DNA from: Atopsyche davidsoni
Lineage: Eukaryota; Arthropoda; Insecta; Trichoptera; Hydrobiosidae
NCBI GenBank assembly: GCA_022113835.1
Contig: JAILWY010000005.1
Span: forward strand, 9,938,501-10,002,500
Length of the DNA: 64,000 nucleotides
Direction of reading: 5' to 3'
The notes under the pieces were generated by a model that worked only from the letters and a program-made list of their open reading frames with translations, was not told where the DNA came from and did not search any database. Positions 1 to 12,640 of the stretch are shown one piece after another (position 1 is the first letter of the stretch; each line of letters starts with the position of its first letter). A program made the translations under genes and the position numbers.

Positions 1-2990
1 TCATTAGGAATCCCCGTAATGTATTCTGCTATTTTCAAAATAAATACGACCTTAGTGGGTAGGGTAGGCGCCGAGGGTGGAAATGACGGCAGTCTATTTA
101 TCCTGCAAACTCAATAAAGCTCTGATGGAGCAGTAGGCAGCCGGGGCGGGAGCCTCGTGGGGCCGGGGGTGCTCTCACCTTCCCGGGGGCGCACCTTCCC
201 GGGGACACCCTCGATTAGGACAGCTCGGCCTCAGAGTGAAGCAAACAAAAAGAACAAGTCGCCGGAGTGAGCCGCAAAAAACGCATCAGCGAAGTAAATA
301 AACACGAGCGGCCCGCCGCCGAGCGATGGAGCCGCCGATTGTCTCTCCACTCGGACTAATTGTCGAATTAACGAGACGAATTGAAAGGAAGCAACGACGA
401 GATGGCAGATAACGAGGGGAAGGGGTCCAAACACCTGTGACTCGCGCCCGTCTACCTGGCCGGCCACTTAATCATATTTGTGACTAATGAATTTAAAGCC
501 CCTGTCTTAAAATATAAACTTCTATGAATACCTTTCTACATGGAAGTGGTCGCGATGCGCGGTCATTAGCCACCCACGCGCCGTATATATTTGATATATT
601 TTACTTTACAAATTTACGCAAAGTTCTCACGCAAATCGGCTTAATCTATCGATTGTGTGTGCCGGGGTTTAATCGGAGACGAATCAAATTACTGTAGGCG
701 CTAAGCAAAGATTTGCCACATCAAAATTATAACATAGCCATCGTCAGTGTGCTTTCGGGGAGTATGCAAAATTGACTAACTTAATTGAAACGATTGTGGT
801 TACATTTGCATGTTCCTGGGGATTTTTGGAGGCGCAGAGCAGGGCGGGGGCAGGGCGGGGGCTGGGCTGGGGCAGGAGGGGGCCAGAGCTGGGGCAGGGC
901 GGGGGCAGGACGGGGGCTGGGCTGGGGCATGAGGGGGCCAGAGCTGGGGCAGGGCGGGGGCAGGACGGGGGCTGGGCTGGGGCATGAGGGGGCCAGAGCT
1001 GGGGCAGGGCGGGGGCAGGACGGGGGCCCCACGCCGACGGCAGCCGAGCGACTCCGTGAATAATGAAGCCCGCGCCCCCCGGCGGGTCGTCGCGCCCAAT
1101 TAAACATTTACACACACACCGCGTCGTGCGCATTAGCCAGCAGCGGGCGCGCCGCTAAGCCGCCTTTACTCCGTCGCTAAACCGGGCCTAACGCCACTGC
1201 GCTGCTGGCCGACAGTGGTGTCCCGCTTCCAAGTCCAGTTGCAACAATAATTTTTTTTAAATTCTTTTAAATCTTTAAAGCGATGATCAACCCTATGAGA
1301 CAAAATAAATAGATTTCTTATTCTCAAAATATTTGAGCTCGAATGTCCCTCAATCGCTTTGAACGGAAATCGCATCATTCTAGACAAACGTAGTCTTGAC
1401 GAATCTTGCAAATGATGGTCATAGGTAACTCTCGCGTTCAATCCACTAAAGTGCCATTATTAATCAGCAATGGTCTATCATATATATCTTCGAAAATATC
1501 CCGTTGGGACAAAATAAGCGGAGGCGGACCACAATGGGCTTCTCGCCCCAGGGGGAGGGTTTCCTATAATAGCACTAAAGCACCCCTCTATTGGCAGAGT
1601 AGTACCGGCATCACCTTCTTACTTCTGCTTCTCCATTATTCAAGACAGAGACTACACTTTGCGGAGCTGTCTCATGGATGACGAGTAATTCGACGTTGTT
1701 ATTAAACGCTATGTTCCACCATTAATCGGGTTGTTTGTATCATATAATTTACTATAAATAAGTAATTTTCACACGATTAGACTAGTGTCCCTATGTTCAG
1801 TAACTAATTGTACTTTACGCTGAACCACGAGTTAATTTTTAATCACGTACACATCTTATTGATAAGGATTCACATTTCTTAGAGCACCTAGAATACTCAT
1901 TTCAAAAGCTATTGAATGATATAAAATCTGATACTTCAAAAACCCAATGAAACTTAAAATTCAAACCTACACGGATAACAAAAATAGAAATACCTTTGTA
2001 TTATGGATAAAGTTACAACAAACACCACTTAATTATTGAAATCTAAAGAATTATGTTTTCGTTAGATTCTATAAATAATTTAATAATTTTTTTATCTGAA
2101 TCCAGCATACATAATAGAATTTCATAATAACTATTAACAATATAATAGGCCAATTCTATAATAATTACTTGTATGTTGTGAATAGTTTTTTTTATTCAAA
2201 CTGACATTAAAATTAAACAATCTATAAGTTTAAATTAAACTGTATATATAGTAATAAAAATACGTTTCATCATTATCGAATATTTTAAGTTTCTTTCTTA
2301 AAGCTTTGATTTTTTTCAGATATCCTGAAAAACTTGAGAATAATAATACGTGTGTGTTTATAATTTATTAATATAAACCATTTCAGACTGAAAGGATCGT
2401 GAACCCAAATGACTAAAAAAAAAGAAACTTTTATAAAACACTCTATCATATTAATATTGATAATATAAAATAAAAATATTTATACATGTTTTAAATATAC
2501 ATGTCCAATGAACGTGCACTAAGAAGTAGCGACGTCATGAGAAAGCATATATTCAGATCGATATGCCTCTCCCCATCTTCAGGCTTTCAGCAGATGTTTC
2601 ATAATCTTTTATTATTATGAAAGAGTGAAAAGGTTTTTTGGTGTTAAGTAACTTTCGTGTACACATAACAATAACTGGTTCATTGACAAGTCCCGGGATA
2701 AATGACATCTGCATATGCTCATAACTGGAAGTGTTGGCTGGAGACGGATTCAATGAAGAACGAAACTGACAGGGAGCTGCTCGGGATGAGGCGACGTGAT
2801 TTCTAAACCATTTTTTAATCTGTCATAAATGTAAAACAGTCCACTTGTACTTGTTTCGTGTTTTTCTCCCTTTGAAAGCAAGATCTGAAACTTCAATATG
2901 GAGTATTGGTGTGGAGAGATTTATAAATATTTGTCTGTTGTGAGAGTGAACGCCAGTAGAGGAGCAGTGAATCTCCAGTACTGGGGTCCC
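1..2990. other. Gene-free: GC islands then AT-rich DNA
   Basis: Positions 120-470 and 820-1200 are GC-rich, the second holding the 55-bp minisatellite. Positions 1690-2550 are strongly AT-rich with no feature seen. No frame has a recognisable protein. The islands contain homeodomain-like TAAT words amid GC-rich DNA and may be regulatory, but this cannot be shown here. Confidence 0.5.
841..1027 (+). repeat. 55-bp GC-rich minisatellite (about 3.3 copies)
   Basis: A 55-bp unit containing GCTGGGCTGGGGCATGAG and GGGGGCCAGAGCTGGGGCAG repeats with its landmark GGCCAGAGCT ending at 890, 945 and 1000. The G-rich strand is +. Open frames across it are by-products of low complexity. Confidence 0.85.
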
Positions 2991-3462
2991 GGGCCACTCG
3001 CCGCCTAAATTAACCGACTACCTCCTCAAGCTTGCACCGGCGGCGACTAACTTGATAAAACTTTTAATCAAATAAAAAAAAATGCAAATTCCGCGGGTGC
3101 CGGCGCCCCTGTCGCTCACTTTTTTCCCATAAAAAAAAATCCTACCCGCCCGGGGAGCTCGCCCCGCAATATCGCTTAAAAATATATATTCCAAAAGCGC
3201 CAACTTTCCAGATTTCCCTTTGAAATCACTCGTGGAAATTGAACGTGTCCCTCTCTGGCGGGGGGCGCGGGGCGAGGGCGCGGAGGGGCGCGGAGCGAGG
3301 GAGGGCGCCGCGGATCGATACGCGCCCCCGGCCCCCGCGCCCGGCGTCGGGTTTCCTCGCGGGTTTCATTCATTCCAGATTGATATTGTGTGATGTATTG
3401 TGCGCCCCCGGCCACTCCCACTTTAATCACCTGAAAGGAGCCACAGAAGCCCGGCCGGGCCG

Positions 3463-3526
3463 CCCCTGCCCCTGCCCCTGCCCCTGCCCCTGCCCCTGCC
3501 CCTGCCCCTGCCCCTGCCCCTGCCCC
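3463..3526 (-). repeat. CCCCTG hexanucleotide repeat, about 10 units
   Basis: Ten uninterrupted CCCCTG units on + (CAGGGG on -) lie inside a GC island at 3230-3560. Confidence 0.9.
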
Positions 3527-4852
3527 CGGCGCCCCCTGCCCCGGCGCCCCGCGGCCCGGGCCGAAACGCGGATCATGCGTATATTCTCGTTCGCTACAGA
3601 ACGCGTGCTCCATAACCGAATACCAGTATCAATAATGTCGCATTGGGCTCTCACAAGCACCGCGCCATGTACGCCGTCACCAACACCTCACGCCACCTCT
3701 GTTTACGACGTCCCGCTACAATGTATGCAAAAAATAATAACAATCACTGTTAGTTACAAGCACGTACGTAATAAATATTAATCGTTATTAAAACCACGGG
3801 TACGAGTGAAGTCGGAAGTCGGGATTAATAAGACTACGACATCCGAAAGGAGAATCACTACAGGTCCCGGAAGGCTTTCACATGCCCGGCATTTTCATTT
3901 AGATTTCGTATCGCAAAACCGATAAGCTTGGAAAAATCCTACGCAATCGCGCTCCATGAAAGGCTACATCGATTCTAAATCACCCGCCGCACGGAAACCC
4001 AAAACAATGGCCTGCTTAATGACTGGACATATCGCGCTGGCGTGTGGCTTCAGGGTAAACGTTGGAGCTCCTGAACGATGCTACTGATCAAGAAGCATGT
4101 GCTAAAGCTTCCACCAGAAACACGCCTTCTGCGTGGAATTCTGATCCTGTGTAAAATGGCGTTGTTATTATATAACATCATATACACTGTTTAATACATG
4201 CAAAGTACGTTTTTTTTGGGTTACGACATAGTACGAAGTTATTATTCAAACTCATATTTTTTACTGTCAATATTATCAGTATCGAGAATGATATAAGTTA
4301 AGGTTAAAATATGTACTCGTGGAATATCATCAGTGCTCATTTGATTAGTTACACCTCCCGAAAAAAAATTCATATTAGTCGTTATTATATGTACTTTGCG
4401 GAGATCATATAAAGAGGTCTGGGTAAAATACAGCATATATTGAAAATATAATATCTACTATAATAATATCCATTGTGTGTGTGTATGTTTCATTTTTTGG
4501 TTTTCTATAGAATATCTTAAAAGATACAACTCTGATTTTTTGCATGTAAGCTTAGTAAATTTTTCCGCAGCTATGTGCCGAATTTCACGACGATAGGATA
4601 ATATTTTTATTCATAAACTAATTTAATAAAACTATAAATATGCTTTAGCGAGTTTCAATGTGTACGAATTATAGGATTTTATTGTTCCCCGCGAGAATTT
4701 CAAATTTAGAACTTTTACAAAAAAACAAATTTTGATGCTTCATAGAAATTTTCAGTTTATGTCAGCTTGACAAAAGTACCAATTTTATTTTTTTATCTAA
4801 ATTGCGTTAGAAATTATTAATCAAAGCATTCAAAATGCCTCCGAATGAAAAT

Positions 4853-4911
4853 GTCACAGAATGACGTTTTCGGAAGCACTCAAAATGCCTCCGAAAACGT
4901 CATTCTGTGAC
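4853..4911. repeat. Perfect 22-bp hairpin
   Basis: Arms 4853-4874 (GTCACAGAATGACGTTTTCG+GA) and 4890-4911 are exact inverted repeats around a 15-base loop. The loop and the start of the right arm repeat the phrase at 4827-4844 (CATTCAAAATGCCTCCGAA), so the hairpin probably arose by local inverted duplication or is the end of a foldback element. Nothing marks it as a gene. Confidence 0.8.
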
Positions 4912-6961
4912 GGGCAACATTTCTAGTAATAGAATAATGGCGAACTTCAATACAATCAGTAACATCTCGAAATCAAGTTCTTGCCATCTGTGAAAAGACA
5001 TTCCTGAAGCAAATCAGCCCCTCGCTTGGAGGGTTTGTCAATACAAGTGTGTCAGTCCAGCTGGCCGCCTTTGGCGAGGCGACAGGTATCCGCTCCGGCT
5101 GGACTCGAGGCCCGCGCCGCACCTGTTCCCGCCCGGCCTCACCCAATTCAACACAATTAACGAGCGAGCCATCTCCCATCCCGAGAACTCAATAACAAAC
5201 TGTAAGACGATAATCCGGTTCTGGTAATTGCGAGGTCGCAGTCAGTCCCCGACGCGCGCCCGTGGCGTGGGCAGATAGGCGAGCGGCTCAGTGCTGGCTC
5301 GGGGAAGCAGTCATACGACCTGCTGTATCCCACCACAGCTGCTTATATGCAAGTATTATCAAATGCGAAAACATCTACCTTCCGATAACCACCAAACGCA
5401 AAAAAATCATCGTTAAGTTATCGACAGTCAAAGTTGCCTTTTTGTACACATATTTTTTTCTCAAAAGTTCGGAAGCTCCCCACAAATTTGATTAAAAAAT
5501 TCCGTATTATCGAATCTGCTGCAAGTGTTTTTGCAATACCTTGCTAAACGATTCGGTTGAGAAGCTCTGCTCGTTTGCAGCAGTTAGAAGAAGCCGCTAC
5601 TTAGTAGCAGAAGTGAGTGGCCGTAGCGGCGGGCGAGGCGACTCCGCGCCTGTCATCGGCGCGATGATCGGCCCCGGTGATGTATCAATACTCAATCATT
5701 CACTTTTCAGCGCAAAACCGGTTTTGATTGATTTGTATAAACCGACAACAGATTTTAGCAACCGTAAATAGAACCACCCGATTGTTAAAGGTGATACTGA
5801 AGCGCATTCACTCCACATTTAGCGATATTAAGGTATAAAATAGTTTCAGCTGATTTTAGCAACGCTAAATGGACCTACTCGTTATAGATATACTAAGGGT
5901 GACTATTTCAACTGATTTTGGGAACTATTTGATTATTGTTTTTTTATTATAACTTATATCAATAATTCAATCCATCGAATTTCTATGTTTTCAGAATAAT
6001 AATATTTTATAATTTAGCAGAAGTATTCTTGGAGGGTATAATTGTTACCACACTGGCCCAAAGCGTTCATTCAACAAAAAAATACTTAAGAGAAACTTAA
6101 ACTTAAAACTTAAACTGTCCTTTTTAAAATTAATAGATCACACAAAAACATGCAGTCAATTTTTCATTCAATATAGTATATACAAACTCTATGTTACATA
6201 TAGAGCTTGGGAATACAGTGCGCTTGTATTTATTTAGATAATTTTATTGAACCTATATTTATTATAATCTTGTAAATAAATCTGCTATCAAAATATATTT
6301 GCATACTTTTATTGTATACATTCGCGACGTTTTTTGTGTAGTATTTTATAGTTTCCCTGAAAAACCTCTGAAAATGATATCGTAAAAATCAATGTGATCT
6401 GAGGAAAACATATTTTTCAGTAAAGAATGTAAATATTAGTAAGAGTGGGCACGTATTCAATAATGGTATGTGAATGTGTGCGGGTCCATGTGATTTATTA
6501 AATATAGTCGATGGGGGGAATCAGGTTACATTTGATTTCCTCCAGCGGATGTTTTCAATCATCATTATTTCAATAATGGAGCCGATAAATTAATTCTGTC
6601 ACCGTAGATTCCCAGTAATTTAGATTAATCTATTGTAGAATGAAACGCTTCGTGCAGATATGCTGCGCTCGGAGGCTAACATCGGGGGCGGGGGCGGGGG
6701 CGGGGGCACTCCCGGGCGGGGCACTCGCGAGGAAGTCTCCTCTCCTTCGGCGGCCCCCGTCGCGGCCCCGCTCGGCAGCGACTCCGCCGGCGCCGGAAAG
6801 CGCCGCATTTCTCCGTCGCCATTAGTGACTGCGCGCCTCGCCATAAAATTATCATTAAACACGATGAGTGGTCATATCACCCGCGGGCGCCGGCCGGGCG
6901 GAGCGCCTCTCGCGACGCGTTGATTATTTGCGCGAGGAGCGCGACGGCCGCGGCCCTGTCC

Positions 6962-7056
6962 CGCCCCGGCCCTGCCCCGCCCCGGCCCTGCCCCGGCCCT
7001 GCCCCGGCCCTGCCCCGGCCCTGCCCCGGCCCTGCCCCGGCCCTGCCCCGGCCCGG
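6962..7056 (-). repeat. 11-bp repeat CCCTGCCCCGG
   Basis: About eight to nine units with small length changes, C-rich on +. A separate GGGGGC run (about 6684-6710, G-rich on +) lies 250 bp upstream in the same island. Confidence 0.85.
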
Positions 7057-7390
7057 CCCCGGGCGCGACCGGCCGTGTTTACCGAAGCGCTTTTTTGTTC
7101 CCTTTGTGGCGGCCCTCGTCCGCGGGCCAGGCCGCTCGAATTATAAATTAAAAAGGATGCATCCCGTCAGTCATCGGTAAATAAAAGAAACAGACAGATG
7201 GCCATTATCCGGTCAATGCGATAATCGTGTCTGTTTTTATTAAAACACATTCTGAAGTGTCGGGTCTACAAATTTCAATAAAAATAATATTGTGATAGTC
7301 ATCCTCGCCCTCCGCGTCTGTTTGGAGTGTAAACTGTAAACCAGAACAAACAGGCGGGGGCGCGGGGGCGCGGGGGCGCCGGGGACGGCC

Positions 7391-7463
7391 GCCTCGCCCC
7401 GCCTCGCCCCGCCTCGCCCCGCCTCGCCCCGCCTCGCCCCGCCTCGCCCCGCCTCGCCCCGCC
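7391..7463 (-). repeat. 10-bp repeat GCCTCGCCCC, 7 exact units
   Basis: Seven exact tandem copies of the decamer lie in a GC island that continues to about 8000. Confidence 0.9.
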
Positions 7464-7936
7464 AGCCTCGCCGGGCGTCGGAAGGAGTCCCCCGCGGTGT
7501 CACCGGTTCGCGGGCCGCGGCCGTCGCCGGGCGCCGGAGCCCGACGCGACGGCGCCTGCGCCCCATTACCGGAACTGCAAGTCACGCGGGCCCGCTCCGG
7601 CGCGCCGGGCCCGGCTCTCGCTATCGCCTCCATCGCCTCCATCACCTCCGTCGTCTCCGTCGCCTGCGACAGCGCCGGAAATGATTACTCCGCGACGACC
7701 GAGCCGTCGCTGTCGCCGTCCCCGTCCCCGACTCCGGGCCGCGGGGACTCCCGCCCGAGCCTCCGGAGTGCGGCGCCCGGGTCGCTCTGGAAACCTTTTT
7801 AAAAGTCGAGAACTATTACGACGCGCAGAGGAACGGAAGTGGAATTCGTCGCGGGGCCTGCGCCCCCCGCGCGCAGCGGCAGCCGAGATTTCCCCCTGCG
7901 CGCCCCCTCCCCTGCCCCGCGCCCCGCTGCCCCGGT

Positions 7937-7991
7937 CCCCCCCCCCCGCCCCCCCCCCCGCCCCCCCCCGCCCCCCCGCCCCCCCGCCCCG
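7937..7991 (-). repeat. C-homopolymer tract with G interruptions
   Basis: Runs of 6 to 10 C separated by single G form an almost pure C tract of about 55 bp. Run lengths are likely to contain sequencing error. Confidence 0.85.
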
Positions 7992-9544
7992 GCAGTAATT
8001 CGATAGCGCGGCACCGAGGCGAGGCGCCCGAGGTGTGCAAATGTTATTTAATAGGCGAACAACGCGCCATTGTCATGAAGAGGGGCTCACGACAAGTATT
8101 GCGAGTGCTGGGGACAATTCAATAATACAAAAACTATATTTCGTGGTGTGCATGACTGTAACGCGCGTCTTGTTGCGTATTGGTGCGTTCGCTTTTGACT
8201 TTTTTGTTATTGGATTATACTTACATATGCATTCACCGTCTGTTGCATTTCACACCCGTACATAGTAAAATACATTACTCATAGTTACTTTTAGGGGTAG
8301 GCGGTTATACCTACCTACCCTCATTGTGTGAAATATGGAGTTTACAGATCTCCGACACCTATTCGCATGAAATGTTATGAATATACAGGTAGGCAGGAAT
8401 ATTCTTTGATACAATTTAATTTACTTCTAACCGGCTGGCCGTTTCTTCTGCAGCCCGATAGGTGTGCAATCATTAAAGTTAACAGTTAACCATTTTAGTT
8501 CCTATCGACTGCCCGGGCTATTTTCTAATTTATATTCCACAGTCGTTCAGAGTAAAGCTGCTCTCGCAAATGCGATACTTTGCAGTCGCCGTACCCTTAT
8601 ACCGGAGCTGGACTATGGTAAGAGCAAATATATTATACAAAAGGCTTTACCAAAAACTCTTAGATATACAAAAAAGTATGAAAATTTGTACCGTGTTTAA
8701 TAAAAATTTTAAAACGTTCGTCAATGCGTATACTCATATTAATATATAAACTTATTTACCAGATAATAATTATTTTAAATAATAAGAAACACATTATCAC
8801 AAATGGATAACCGTCGCCGTCGGCTCGAGTTGTTTTTTTTATGTCCCTAGCGAGTTTCTACAAAATAATGAGAAAATCGCACATGTTAATGCTATACAGA
8901 CCAGAATGTGCAATATAAAAATATATAAAAAAATAGACAGTATCCCTCAAAGTGCCTCAATCGTAAAGATCGGACCCCCGAATACTCTACAAGCCGCTGC
9001 TGAAAACGGACATGAAAATTCAGCTCAACTGTGTGCATGCATCCCAAAAAGTTGTTTCATGAATACGATTTAAATAAATAATAAAACAGAGTTAATTAAA
9101 ATGGGAATCATCTTATCGATTTTGCAATCACATTGATATTAAAATCTAAATAACAGACATATCTTATCTAAATAAAAACTCGATTTGAGATGCATGATAT
9201 ACAATGTCTAGTCTACTATGCAATACTGAAAAGTACTTGTACTTAACAACTACTCAAGCAAGAATGATATACTGTCCTCCCCGCTTTCCCTATTCTGTTG
9301 CTTGTGTATGGCTACCATTCTGTACAATGAGCATGTGTAAAGGATCAGTAATGGAGTAGTGGACTTGGAATGGTTGTGAAGTATCTTGCTTGCTGAAGAA
9401 AGAATATCAGATCTAAACGCCAAAACTTTATAATAATAATGATATTGGGTAGCAGCAATACGCAGACTTTTCCTTCTGACTCTTAGACCCACTACACTAT
9501 TTTTCCCTTAGAAAACCATGAACACTAATTCAGTATAAATGTAT

Positions 9545-9610
9545 ACTCAGTGAGATGGTCGCCAACCTCCTCTGAGGAGAGGCACCCGGTGAAGAAGAAT
9601 ATATTATATA
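9545..9610 (+). mobile_element. RTE-like LINE 3' tail
   Basis: GAG ATG GTC GCC AAC CTC CTC TGA followed by GGAGAGGCACCCGGTGAAGA matches the last codons and 3' end of the RTE-like fragment at 53 kb. The tail runs into a short AT-rich microsatellite, as usual for RTE 3' ends. Confidence 0.6.
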
Positions 9611-11379
9611 TATGTGTACCTATTTATTTCAAACTTTCACAGCAGATAGTCATTTTATTATCCTTGGAATGAAATGGTCGGGCGACACGGACAGGCGCGC
9701 AAGTAGCTGCCGTCGCCATCACGTCCAACAAAGAGAAGCCGGATTGGCCGGATACATATTACGTTTATTGTCGATTGTCAGGTGAAAATTTCAGTTGCCG
9801 GACCCCACGCGGGCCCTGTAAATCTCCCGGGAGCGGGACACTTTACGGTTTCGCAGAAGACGATCATCACTGTGCGACGCGATGTACCTCTGCGCGATTC
9901 ACGATTGAAGCAAGCCACCTTTCTAAATCGGCAAAATAGATTTGCTGCCACGACGAGTCCAACAAAGAACCATGAGATTCTAAACGATAGTACGTCTTTT
10001 ACAGGATGCGATTCTACAGTATTTTTGCACATGAACTCTATAGACATTACGTCGACAATGCAGCACACGAGTAATTCCTTATAAATACTATGTAAATATG
10101 ATTTACCGGTACCTTCTTGAAGAATGCAACTTTCGGTGACAATAATATAATAATGTGATTCTTAACAATAATCAATAATGCAGTACACATATTAGTTTTT
10201 TTATAAAAATAAATAATGTAGGTATGATTTCGCATTTTACCAATCAGATAATAACGGATGCAATTATCAGGAATAGTCAAAAACACTGTACCTACACATA
10301 TATTTATACACACGTGTATTTGTAAATCTCCGCAGTGTAATCAACGGGGAATATTCGTATTCTAAGCTTTGCAATAGAAAATCAATAGTGTTTCTGCAAT
10401 GCTGACAGAAAACTAGAAAATTGATTGTAATAAAAGCAGATACTGCCATGAAGATGTGTCAAATTATGAATTAATTAATAATTGTTTGTGTAGGAGCCAA
10501 AATGTAAAGGCTGACGTTACTTTGTGAATATCTTATCTACCGAATAAAAAAACTCTGAATACTCAGAACCGATGTTCAGTTTCAAGTGCCTTTCAATGTC
10601 TATTTCTCGTAATTAATATCGGAGGTGAAATTCCGCATTGTAAAATGCGGTATATTATTCCTTTGCCCATGATTAATTCACATATTAAAAAAAACACCCA
10701 CTACTGCAGTGTACGGTTAGTTAAAATTAATTAAGTTTTATTTTTATATCTTGAAATATTTGCTAACAATTATTTATTTATTGAGCACTAATTATTTATA
10801 CACAAACATTAATTTTAACGTGCAATTAATTATTACATCATTTAGCGCCTTGGTTTACTTTTACACTTTATAGCACTAGCGTACAAGGGAATTATGCATT
10901 CAATAAATGGTTTTGTATGAGTAAATAAATTTTAAAATATTATTTTAAAATATATATTTTAGGGTAGGCCATGCAGTGATTTATGGCACCACTTGTTTGT
11001 TTATTTTCGGCACTTTGTGGTCTTTAAAATGCCGAAGTCACTTTCCGTCCCAAACTCTGCAATCAACTACCGTTCGTTTTTATTATGTGATAGAGCTATT
11101 TGCACATCTCGGCGCATTATCCAGAAAAAAATGACGATCCCTCAATACCGTGTAGTTATTTTATTCAGTGACAATTAATTATTCTAGATCTATCTACGGC
11201 TTTGTTGATTGTGACTTACTGCATTTTGCCGTCAATAACTAAACTAATACATCCTATCTAACTTCCGACCGCCCGAGCCCCCCATAGCGAAATGTCCATT
11301 AAAGTCCGCCACGGCTCTAGAGTGTCCTCATTTGATCTCTTCGCAAAGTAAATGATCAAGCTTCGCCGGTTACTGAAGC

Positions 11380-12060
11380 TGACTACACGCGCAGCGACAC
11401 AAAATACAACCGAACTGCAACTAGCAAAAAGCGTCCTATTTTGCATTATTTACATAAGCAAAAACACCCAAAATAAAATACCGCTATTGTTAAATCACCG
11501 TGTCAGTTGTGTCGCAACGTGTGTAGCGCGCTTTGCAACACAACCGAAAACGTAATGGTAATTGACCGGTAGCGTTATTTTTAACATTGTTTTCTTAGAT
11601 CAATCACTATTCGGTTATCAATTGTGTCACAGCGTGTGTACTACACACGCCGCAACACAACTGACGACCGAACGGTTACTAACCGGCCATTGGCGGTCTT
11701 TTATTTTAGGTGTATTTACGGTTTGGCTTAAGGAAACAAAGCAAAAGAGGATACTATTTGGCAAGTACCGTTCGGTTGTCGGTTGCGTAGCAACATGTAT
11801 GTGGACATAAGCGCAGCGGTATCTTATTTTAGGTGTTTTTATGGTTTGGGTTACGGTAACAAAGTAAGAAAAGACGCTACTGGACGAGTACCGTTCGGTT
11901 GTCGGTTGCGTAGCAGCGTGTATAGGGCCTGACACAACTGACACTCGAAATAGCGGTATCTTATTTAGGGTGTTTTTATGGTTTGGTCTGAGGGACGAAT
12001 AGATTGGACTGGGCGAGTACCGTTCTGTTGCCGGTTAGGTGGCTGCGCGTGTAGCCGGCT
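11380..12060. mobile_element. Nested/tandem array of short inverted-repeat elements (MITE-like)
   Basis: Several partial copies of one short element follow each other. The recurring end is GTACCGTTCGGTTGTCGGTT (near 11768 and 11890, diverged at 12018), with GCGTAGCAGCGTGT beside it. Its inverse, CACACGCYGCRACACAACYG, is seen near 11646, and a diverged form near 11388. The recurring core is CTTATTTTAGGTGTTTTTAT (near 11823 and, shortened, near 11961), with forms near 11465 and 11700. TGTGTCACAGCGTGTGTACT at 11625 abuts its own inverse, giving a palindromic junction. No protein is encoded. Confidence 0.75.
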
Positions 12061-12559
12061 TCTCGGTGGCTACAATGTCGGTCGGGGCGGGTCGGCCGCC
12101 GGCAGTAAACTTCGCCGCTCGGCACTTTACGGCCGATTGTTCTCCGCCGCAATCTCCGCCGCCTCCCAAATTCACTTTCTTTCGCACGGCGAGGCGCGCC
12201 GGAGGGCCGCGGACGAACAGAGTGACAAACGAGGGACCTCCGTCCGATGAACTCGAGCCGAGAGCTCCCGAATGTCGTTAATGAGAAATACGACGAGTCC
12301 GCTGTCACACTACGAGTCGATTCGGTTTCTTGACTCCTGGAGGTTTTACACTCCGGCCTTTTTCACGCACCGCAGTGACAATGTCGAATGATCTTGTGCG
12401 GGCGGTATCAAACATAAGATACCCTTGAAATCGATGTCACCTACGTCTATTAGTCTTTTTATACATCAAACACGTGCAAAAGTATCACTGCGTATTTTCG
12501 AACCAATAAACATTGCAAATATTGAAATGAAAACAAAACAAATTGATATTTCTTGCTTA

Positions 12560-12640
12560 TCGCCTTAGCGTCGCTAAAACTGCCTACACGCACTGCAGCA
12601 CAGTGAGCTAAGCAACAGTGTTCTAAGATAAAATAAGAAG
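12560..12640. repeat. Fragment of the same inverted-repeat element
   Basis: TACACGCACTGCAGCACAGT followed by AAGATAAAATAAGAAGAAGC resembles one end plus core of the array element about 0.5 kb upstream. It is short and diverged. Confidence 0.4.

Larger units (their letters stand above)
2991..6620. other. Gene-free: islands at 3.0-3.6 and 5.0-5.7 kb
   Basis: Two GC-rich islands are separated by AT-rich DNA that contains the hairpin at 4.85 kb. Positions 5770-6600 are AT-rich and I see nothing in them. Long frames at 3.2-3.8 kb are produced by the CCCCTG repeat. Confidence 0.5.
6621..11370. other. Gene-free: large GC island 6.62-8.04 kb, then AT-rich
   Basis: The island carries four different G/C-rich tandem repeats. 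From 8.04 to 11.37 kb the DNA is AT-rich apart from a short GC-rich patch at about 9.66-9.90 kb and the LINE tail at 9.55 kb. No coding exon is recognised. Confidence 0.5.

Noticed and set aside
3463..7463. CRISPR-like or bacterial repeat array
   Set aside because: Units are contiguous simple repeats without unique spacers, in a eukaryotic chromosome.
7205..7645. Long open frames across the GC islands (also 3239-3781, 14218-14604, 16574-17068, 55648-56033)
   Set aside because: They are Pro/Arg/Gly/Ala-rich translations of tandem repeats, open on several frames of both strands at once, with no domain or splice context.
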